64,000 bases of DNA, from NCBI RefSeq assembly GCF_900636365.1, contig NZ_LR134266.1, positions 1,315,501 to 1,379,500 on the forward strand. Direction: 5' to 3'. Within the stretch, counting starts at the first letter, position 1. Each line of letters opens with the position of its first letter. Shown in pieces: positions 58,744 to 64,000 of this stretch. Source of the stretch: Streptococcus viridans. GTDB lineage: Bacteria; Bacillota; Bacilli; Lactobacillales; Streptococcaceae. Made by a program: the position numbers and the translations under genes. A model generated the notes under the pieces. The model searched no databases and was not told the DNA's origin. It saw only the letters and a program-made list of their open reading frames with translations.

Positions 58744-58926
58744 AAAAGAGAGTGGGACAGAAATCGGTAATTCGTTAGAATTCGATTTCGTCGTCCCACC
58801 TCCGCACAGTTGAGTAGGGCTGTAAAAGCTGATGAAATCAGCGTAGTAGAGTCCACTCAACCACTGCGTCTTGCTCGACAATCCAAAGACAATTAAGAGG
58901 CTAGGAATTTTGTCCCAGCCTCTTGG
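58744..58926 (-). repeat. Multi-hairpin intergenic repeat, copy G (inverted)
   Basis: Oriented like copy D: AGAGAGTGGGACAGAAATCGG first, then CAGTTGAGTAGGGCT/AGTCCACTCAACCACTG, and the GAGGCTAGGAA-tttt-GTCCCAGCCTC hairpin last, 3 bp from the ccpA stop. It is a likely end of the ccpA transcript. Confidence 0.92.
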
Positions 58927-58929
58927 TTT

Positions 58930-59934
58930 TTACTTCTTAGTAGTCCCACGATGATTGATGGTATGGGCAAGAAGAACTTCTCTTTCTTCCAATTCTTCTT
59001 TATGCATAATTTTTGTCAACATCCGCATACTGATAGCTCCCAAGTCATATAGTGGTTGCCCAACAGTTGAAAGGTTTGGACGAGTGTAGCGTGTAATTTG
59101 TGAATCATCACTGGTAATCAACTCAAAATCTTCCGGTACTTTCACACCTTGATCAGCTAGACCATTAAGCAAACCTGCTGCCAATTCATCCCCAGTCACA
59201 AAGGCTGCTGTCGCTTTGGATGCAATGATGCGTTCAGCTAAGTTATAGCCTTCTTCATAGCGGTATTTAGACTCAAAGACCAATCCTTCACTATAAGACA
59301 ATTTTTTTGCTTTTAAAGCATCTTTGTAGCCAGCCAAGCGAATCTTTCCATTGATATCATCCACTAATGGTCCACTTACAAAAGCAATCTTTTTATTTCG
59401 TTTAGCCAATAGTGTAACCGCGTCTACTGTCGCTTGCTTATAATCGATATTGACACTTGGCAATTGATGTTCGACATCAACTGTCCCAGCAAGGACCACT
59501 GGCGTCCGAGAACGAGAGAATTCTGAACGAATCTTTTCTGTCAAGTGGTAGCCCATGAATATAATCCCATCGACCTGTTTTGAGAAAAGAGTATTGACAA
59601 CAGAAACTTCTTTATCATCATCTTCATCACTATTAGCAAGGACGATGTTGTATTTATACATTTCTGCGATATCATCAATTCCTTTAGCTAAAGTAGAAAA
59701 GTAACTATTGGTAATATTCGGAATTACAACACCTACCGTTGTGGTTTTCTTACTCGCAAGTCCACGAGCTACTGCATTCGGACGATAGTCCAAACGTTCA
59801 ATGACTTCCAATACTTTTTTACGAGTATTTTCCTTAACGTTCTTATTTCCGTTCACGACACGGCTAACAGTCGCCATTGAGACACCCGCCTCTCGGGCAA
59901 CGTCGTAAATGGTTACAGTATCGTCTGTATTCAT
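58930..59934 (-). CDS. ccpA: Catabolite control protein A
   Basis: A 334-aa LacI-family regulator. The helix-turn-helix and hinge (about 6-58; IYDVAREAGVSMATVSRVVNGN, YRPNAVARGLASKKT) are followed by a periplasmic-binding-like core that docks HPr-Ser-P, made by HprK (33058). It represses or activates carbon genes at cre sites. AAAGGAAG precedes ATG 59934. The promoter contains a cre-like element, suggesting autoregulation. Divergent from pepQ, the classic low-GC Gram-positive arrangement. Confidence 0.97.
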   Translation of the reverse strand: MNTDDTVTIYDVAREAGVSMATVSRVVNGNKNVKENTRKKVLEVIERLDYRPNAVARGLASKKTTTVGVVIPNITNSYFSTLAKGIDDIAEMYKYNIVLANSDEDDDKEVSVVNTLFSKQVDGIIFMGYHLTEKIRSEFSRSRTPVVLAGTVDVEHQLPSVNIDYKQATVDAVTLLAKRNKKIAFVSGPLVDDINGKIRLAGYKDALKAKKLSYSEGLVFESKYRYEEGYNLAERIIASKATAAFVTGDELAAGLLNGLADQGVKVPEDFELITSDDSQITRYTRPNLSTVGQPLYDLGAISMRMLTKIMHKEELEEREVLLAHTINHRGTTKK

Positions 59935-59985
59935 AATACTTCCTTTCTTTATTGAAAATTTCGTTTTCAGTCTTCTGTAACAACT

Positions 59986-60014
59986 ATTTTATCACTTATT
60001 GTAAACACTTTCAA
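59986..60014 (-). promoter_or_regulatory. ccpA promoter with cre-like site
   Basis: -35 TTGAAA (60014-60009), 17-bp spacer, -10 TAAAAT (59991-59986). TGAAAGTGTTTACA (60013-60000) matches the cre consensus except the central CG (TG here) and overlaps the -35. A second partial palindrome TGAAAATTTCGTTTTCA lies at 59953-59969. Confidence 0.65.
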
Positions 60015-60094
60015 GCATTTTAACATCTTTTTGCAAACTCTTGATTTTTTAGGAAAAATTTGACAAAATATTATCAATAGAAAGAAGGTAGCTT

Positions 60095-61177
60095 ATGTCT
60101 AAATTAGATCAAATTGTAGCATTTCTTGAAACCGAAAAAACGGATATTGCAGTTGTTTCTGACCCTGTCACTATCAACTATTTAACTGGATTCTATAGCG
60201 ATCCTCACGAGCGTCAACTCTTCCTGTTTGTCTATCCAGACCATGAACCGCTTCTTTTTGTCCCTGCTCTTGAGGTAGAACGGGCGACAGCAGTTGTGGA
60301 TTTCCAAGTGGTTGGCTATGTGGATTCTGAAAACCCTTGGGAAAAAATCAAAGGGGCTAGCGCAAACCCAGAAGCCAAAAAGGTCGCTTTGGAATTTGAT
60401 AATTTGATTTTGACCAAGTACCATGGGCTTCGTTCAGTCTTTGAACAAGCAACATTTACCAATCTCAGCCCTCGGATCAACCGTATGCGCTTGATCAAAT
60501 CTGCAGATGAGATTCAAAAAATGTTGATTGCCGGTCAATATGCGGATAAAGCTGTCAATATGGGATTTGAAGCCATCTCTTTGGATAAAACAGAAACCGA
60601 TATCGTTGCAGAAATCGACTTTGGAATTAAACGCTTGGGCTATGAAATGAGCTTTGAAACTATGGTCTTGACTGGAAACAATGCAGCCAATCCTCATGGC
60701 ATCCCTGGTAGCAACAAAATTGAAAAAGATGCACTTCTTCTCTTCGACTTGGGATGTATGGTGAACGGCTATGCTTCAGATATGACGCGTACCGTTGCGG
60801 TTGGAAAACCAGATGACTTCAAAAAAGAAATCTACCACTTAACCTTAGAAGCTCAACAGGCTGCTTTAGATATGATTAAGCCAGGTGTAACGGCGCATGA
60901 AGTAGACCGTGCTGCCCGCAGCGTCATCGAAAAAGCTGGTTACGGCGAATACTTCAACCACCGCCTCGGACACGGCATTGGAATGGATGTGCATGAATTC
61001 CCTTCTATCATGGAAGGAAATGACATGGTCATCGAAGAAGGAATGTGCTTCTCTGTCGAACCAGGTATCTATATTCCTGGAAAAGTCGGGGTTCGAATTG
61101 AAGACTGTGGTTATGTGACAAAAGAAGGTTTTGGCCTCTTTACCGAAACTAGCAAAGACTTGCTGTATTTTGATTAA
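60095..61177 (+). CDS. pepQ: Xaa-Pro dipeptidase PepQ
   Basis: A 360-aa M24B metallopeptidase that splits dipeptides with C-terminal proline. The N-terminal creatinase-like domain (1-125) precedes the pita-bread domain with the metal ligands: two Asp in LFDLGCMVNGYASDMTRTV, His in HRLGHGIGMDVHEFP, and two Glu in FSVEPGIY and VRIEDCG. AAGAAGG lies 7 nt before the ATG. Divergent from ccpA; regulation through the shared spacer is likely. A small membrane-protein gene follows 23 bp downstream. Confidence 0.96.
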   Translation: MSKLDQIVAFLETEKTDIAVVSDPVTINYLTGFYSDPHERQLFLFVYPDHEPLLFVPALEVERATAVVDFQVVGYVDSENPWEKIKGASANPEAKKVALEFDNLILTKYHGLRSVFEQATFTNLSPRINRMRLIKSADEIQKMLIAGQYADKAVNMGFEAISLDKTETDIVAEIDFGIKRLGYEMSFETMVLTGNNAANPHGIPGSNKIEKDALLLFDLGCMVNGYASDMTRTVAVGKPDDFKKEIYHLTLEAQQAALDMIKPGVTAHEVDRAARSVIEKAGYGEYFNHRLGHGIGMDVHEFPSIMEGNDMVIEEGMCFSVEPGIYIPGKVGVRIEDCGYVTKEGFGLFTETSKDLLYFD

Positions 61178-61200
61178 GATAGAAATCAGGAGATTGTTTT

Positions 61201-61539
61201 ATGATTGTTTGGCGTGGTAAAGGCTTGCTCGTTCCCCTTGCTTTTATGCTTGGCGGGGCACTAACCAATATTATTTTTATGGCTCTTCATCTTAATGTGA
61301 GCAATAGAACAGATAGTATCATACTTGGATGTATGATGGGAATCTTTTCAGCTGGTATCAATTATTTATTGACAAAGAAATTTGTTTCCGATCAAGTTCG
61401 GTATATGATTGATGAGGAAACCGGGCAACGCATAGCTTTCCGCGATCGATCTTCCTTCATGTTCATCCCTAATCGTTACTGGACATGGATTTTTGCAGTA
61501 ACCTGTATTCTAGTCAGCTTTGTAGCCTTAGTGAAGTAA
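61201..61539 (+). CDS. Small membrane protein of unknown function
   Basis: A 112-aa protein with three predicted helices (about 7-28, 37-58, 90-110) and a basic/acidic loop (RYMIDEETGQRIAFRDRS). I do not recognise the family. AGGAG stands 8-9 nt before the ATG, and it lies 23 bp after pepQ and before a terminator, so it is probably co-transcribed with pepQ. Confidence 0.75.
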   Translation: MIVWRGKGLLVPLAFMLGGALTNIIFMALHLNVSNRTDSIILGCMMGIFSAGINYLLTKKFVSDQVRYMIDEETGQRIAFRDRSSFMFIPNRYWTWIFAVTCILVSFVALVK

Positions 61540-61575
61540 AGCTAGAAAGATTGTTGATATTTTACTCCATGAACA

Positions 61576-61612
61576 CAAAAAGCCTTTCAGTCTACACTGA
61601 AAGGCTTTTTAC
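61576..61612 (+). terminator. Terminator of pepQ operon
   Basis: AAAAAGCCTTTCAGT-ctac-ACTGAAAGGCTTTTT, perfect stem. Also usable by the convergent Rrf2 gene. Confidence 0.92.
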
Positions 61613-61635
61613 ATCGAGTTTCTCACAGACTCAAA

Positions 61636-62085
61636 TCAAGAAACGGTTGCTAGCTCCATTTGTTGCTTGGTTTGCTCCACCACTTCTTTAAGGCTGGTCC
61701 GAGCCATTTCCTTTTCCATGGCCAATTGAATCTCTTCAAGCTTCCCGTCTAGAACGCCATGGATGCTATTTCCAATCGGACAAGCTGGATTTGGATGTTC
61801 GTGGAAGCCAAATAATTGTCCGGTCTTCCCAAGGCATTCAACAGCCTGGTAGATATCTAACAAACTAATGGCTTCCAAATCTTTGGCCATCTCGGCCCCA
61901 CCTGTTCCACGCGCTACATGGATCAAGCCTGCCTTTTTTAATTGGGACAAGGTTTTCCGAATAATGACAGGGTTCACCCCAACACTTTCAGCAATCATAT
62001 CACTGGTCACCTTGGTACAGTCCCCTTTTAAGGCAATCATGACTAATACATGGGTTCCAATAGTAAAACGACTTGAAATTTGCAT
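61636..62085 (-). CDS. Rrf2-family transcription regulator
   Basis: A 149-aa winged-helix regulator (HTH about 25-60; DMIAESVGVNPVIIRKTLSQLKKAGLI). It has three cysteines, C23, C84 and C102; C102 is in NPACPIGNSIH, a motif shared by YwnA/HypR-like members. It lacks the three-Cys Fe-S cluster spacing of IscR. HypR in Staphylococcus senses oxidants through a disulfide and controls a flavin disulfide reductase. This suggests, but does not prove, an oxidant-sensing role here. AGAGGAG precedes ATG 62085. A palindrome overlaps its promoter. Confidence 0.88.
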   Translation of the reverse strand: MQISSRFTIGTHVLVMIALKGDCTKVTSDMIAESVGVNPVIIRKTLSQLKKAGLIHVARGTGGAEMAKDLEAISLLDIYQAVECLGKTGQLFGFHEHPNPACPIGNSIHGVLDGKLEEIQLAMEKEMARTSLKEVVEQTKQQMELATVS

Positions 62086-62192
62086 GGATACTCCTCTCTT
62101 CCATCTAGATAGGGATGTCTTAAACTGGGTCTAAAGCCATCAGTAACTAGGGACATTTACTCTTCCGACGGTAAAGTTCTTTCTTTTAGTCT

Positions 62193-62228
62193 ATTATACC
62201 CTTATTTGTTGTAATGTCAACTGTTACA
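62193..62228 (-). promoter_or_regulatory. Rrf2 gene promoter with operator candidate
   Basis: -35 TTGACA (62220-62215), 16-bp spacer, -10 TATAAT (62198-62193), all consensus. TGTAACAGTTGACATTACA (62228-62210) covers the -35; arms TGTAA/TTACA are palindromic. A 19-bp match of the same layout overlaps the gor promoter. Confidence 0.75.
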
Positions 62229-63071
62229 CTAGTTAAAAAAGTCCCTCAACCATGCATCTACTTCTACATCATGTCCCTCTCGCTGGGCTATTTCATGTAG
62301 AAGCTCATGATTATGGGTATGGTGGATCCCATAGACTAAACTTTCATAGTAAACTTGAAAGTAAGGGAGTTTCAGATCCTTAGCGAGTTGGAGTTCTTTC
62401 TCAATGTCATAGTCTACCCGTCGAAAGTCAACATCTTTCAAGCCCATATCATCAAACTCCAGGATGGCATACATGGCCCGTAGATCCTTTCGAAGATTGG
62501 CCTGCAAAAAGAAGGGTTGTCCGATGGAACCCGGATTAAGGATAAGCTCTCCACCGCTTCCATATCGGAAAAATTGTTGGTGGATATGACCATAGACTGC
62601 TATATCACAAGGGGGATTGGTTACGAGGCGATCATAATCTTTCTGATCTCCTATATGGATCAATTCTCGACCCCAATTTTTGTCTGGCAGATGATGGGTA
62701 ATGCCCACTTTTAAGCCGGAAACTTCCCGATGCACTTGCATGGGCAGACTTTGCATGGCCTCTATCTCTTCTGGACGAATTTCTTCTAAGATATACTGAC
62801 AATGGCGCATCAAATAACGGTGGCTAGCCCTTGATGGATCCAGCATCCCCTTCATCGCTCGCCATAAACTATCTTCCCAATTTCCTAAAATCTGTACGGT
62901 GATGGGCAATTCTTCAAGTAGGTTCAAAAGATGTCGTCTACCAGTCCCCGGCATAAGGACATCCCCTAATAACCAGTATTCTTCTACACCTGCCCGCTTG
63001 GCATCTTCAAGCACAGCTTCTAAAGCGGTTGTATTCCCATGTATATCCGAAAGCAAAGCAATTTTTGTCAT
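62229..63071 (-). CDS. Metallophosphoesterase (YfcE/ApaH-like)
   Basis: A 280-aa calcineurin-like phosphoesterase: LLSDIHGN, GDVLMPG, GNWEDS, and GHIHQQF carry the metal ligands. The C-terminal part (about 190-280) is helical and charged. Family enzymes split cyclic nucleotides or dinucleoside polyphosphates; specificity is not evident. AAGGAG precedes ATG 63071. It lies downstream of an FtsX-like permease gene behind a terminator, and upstream of the Rrf2 gene by about 145 bp. The stop almost touches the Rrf2 operator. Confidence 0.9.
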   Translation of the reverse strand: MTKIALLSDIHGNTTALEAVLEDAKRAGVEEYWLLGDVLMPGTGRRHLLNLLEELPITVQILGNWEDSLWRAMKGMLDPSRASHRYLMRHCQYILEEIRPEEIEAMQSLPMQVHREVSGLKVGITHHLPDKNWGRELIHIGDQKDYDRLVTNPPCDIAVYGHIHQQFFRYGSGGELILNPGSIGQPFFLQANLRKDLRAMYAILEFDDMGLKDVDFRRVDYDIEKELQLAKDLKLPYFQVYYESLVYGIHHTHNHELLHEIAQREGHDVEVDAWLRDFFN

Positions 63072-63104
63072 GTCTCTTCTCCTTCTCTCATTATACCAAA
63101 GCTC

Positions 63105-63138
63105 TAAAAAACTTCCACCCTAGGGTAGAAGTTTCTTT
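63105..63138 (-). terminator. Terminator after the FtsX-like permease
   Basis: On the minus strand AAACTTCTACCC-tag-GGTGGAAGTTTTTT, following the permease stop. Confidence 0.85.
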
Positions 63139-63139
63139 T

Positions 63140-64000
63140 TTATTCAACAGATTTCAAAGCCTCCAGCATGTCTACCTTGCGAAGATGATGATTGACCAAG
63201 ATTCCTAAGATAGCTAGGATCAGAATGACGCCAGCGATAGGAGAAAGATAGACACCAAGGGCTACCCGCGGATAGAAGAGAATGGCATCTGGGGCAATCA
63301 TAGCAATCAAGAAGCGATGGAGATAAAAGCCTCCTAGCAAACCCAATCCTATCCCTACAAGAGACAAGAGGATGGTTTCTCGATAAATATAAAGGGTGAC
63401 TTCCTGATGATGGAAGCCGAGTACCTTAATAGTTGATAACTCACGGATTCGTTCTGCCACATTGATATTGGTTAAATTATATAAAATAACAATGGCTAGC
63501 AAAATGGATACTAGAACTAAAATCATCATGGTCTTATTCAATGATTGGGCTACAGAATTGAAGAGAGAAATCAAGGAAGTATTTTGCGTAACAGCAAGCA
63601 CCGCCCCTTCGTCCATCATGTCCCGACTAACCTTCTGAACGAACTGCTGAGAAGAAGACTGTAATCGGACAAAATAGGCATTGTGCTTAGCGCTTCTTCC
63701 ATAGGTTTTCTGATAGGTCGCTTGATTCATATAGATAAAATGGCCTACATAATTTTCGGTAATCGCAGCCACCTTAATCGTATGCCCATCTATCCGCAAG
63801 TCATCCCCAACGCCCACCTTGGCCAGCTGCGCTAATTTACTGGTAATCACCGCCCCATTGGATAGGTCGATTCTTCCCTCTTCTGAGCGGAGACTGATAA
63901 AGGGTTCCAAGCTGTCTTTAGGGGACACCATTAAGGTCAGGCTTTGTTTTCCACGTCCTGAAGGATAGGAAGCCTCCACTTGTTTTGTAAAAATAGCTTC
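63140..64000 (-). CDS. FtsX-like ABC transporter permease, 5' part beyond window
   Basis: The C-terminal 286 or so residues of a larger permease; the frame is open at the window edge. It has an ectodomain-like part (about first 150 residues: GDDLRIDGHTIKVAAITENYVGHFIYMNQ), then three helices and the NVAERIRELSTIKVLGFHHQEV cytoplasmic motif typical of FtsX/MacB-type permeases, ending with a basic tail (NHHLRKVDMLEALKSVE). Large permeases of this kind in streptococci pair with a short ATPase, which would lie outside. No start can be given. Confidence 0.88.
   Translation of the reverse strand, partial: EAIFTKQVEASYPSGRGKQSLTLMVSPKDSLEPFISLRSEEGRIDLSNGAVITSKLAQLAKVGVGDDLRIDGHTIKVAAITENYVGHFIYMNQATYQKTYGRSAKHNAYFVRLQSSSQQFVQKVSRDMMDEGAVLAVTQNTSLISLFNSVAQSLNKTMMILVLVSILLAIVILYNLTNINVAERIRELSTIKVLGFHHQEVTLYIYRETILLSLVGIGLGLLGGFYLHRFLIAMIAPDAILFYPRVALGVYLSPIAGVILILAILGILVNHHLRKVDMLEALKSVE

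Overview
The window is a stretch of low-GC Gram-positive chromosome and reads as a Streptococcus, most likely an oral viridans species of the mitis/sanguinis/parasanguinis type. The support is gene content and order: ftsW-ppc-tuf, murM-murN, hprK-lgt, vicRKX, rnc-smc-cof-cof-ftsY-zwf, cpoA with a partner glycosyltransferase, and ccpA divergent from pepQ. It is mostly core genome. I see no prophage, insertion sequence, CRISPR array, tRNA or rRNA. The species is inferred, not shown.

Layout. 1-11 kb: the 3' part of prfB with its programmed +1 frameshift, a metallophosphoesterase, an aquaporin, a P-type Mn/Ca ATPase behind a yybP-ykoY (Mn2+) riboswitch, a DUF1934 protein, then an HD-hydrolase/HAD/murM/murN operon (cell-wall branching). 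11-20 kb: tpiA, tuf, ppc, ftsW, a GH25 muramidase-like protein, ybaK and a histidine phosphatase. 19.8-20.1 kb: a folded non-coding element next to lysS. 21.7-26.6 kb: a MacAB-type efflux operon and divergent gor. 26.7-31.4 kb: a cyclase-family enzyme, small proteins and a pair of U32 proteins (tRNA hydroxylation type). 31.4-40.9 kb: hprK-lgt-DUF948-YtxH, tex-sprT-PspC, a 48-aa ORF coupled to a permease/TIGR03943 pair, and zwf. 41-52 kb: the overlapping rnc-smc-cof-cof-ftsY operon, ybaN and vicRKX. 52-64 kb: a small islet with a DUF389 gene between two copies of the thrS 3' end, thrS with a T-box leader, two glycolipid glycosyltransferases, ccpA/pepQ, an Rrf2 regulator, a phosphodiesterase and a truncated FtsX-like permease.

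Themes. Envelope growth (murMN, ftsW, GH25 protein, lgt, glycolipid synthases, vicRKX) and carbon control (ccpA, hprK, ppc, zwf, tpiA) dominate. Seven copies of a roughly 180-bp multi-hairpin intergenic repeat (one a 60-bp minimal form, one a sequence-diverged relative) punctuate the window. At least four genes have an ATG about 7-8 nt after the -10 box and no Shine-Dalgarno, so they are probably leaderless.

Leads most worth following: (i) a 26-bp direct repeat, one copy being the thrS 3' end, bounding a 1.7-kb islet; (ii) a 19-bp palindrome shared by the promoters of gor and of an Rrf2 regulator; (iii) the folded element at 19.85-19.99 kb with alternative pairings; (iv) the 48-aa ORF translationally coupled to a membrane pair. 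I found no complete unknown system that I could defend.
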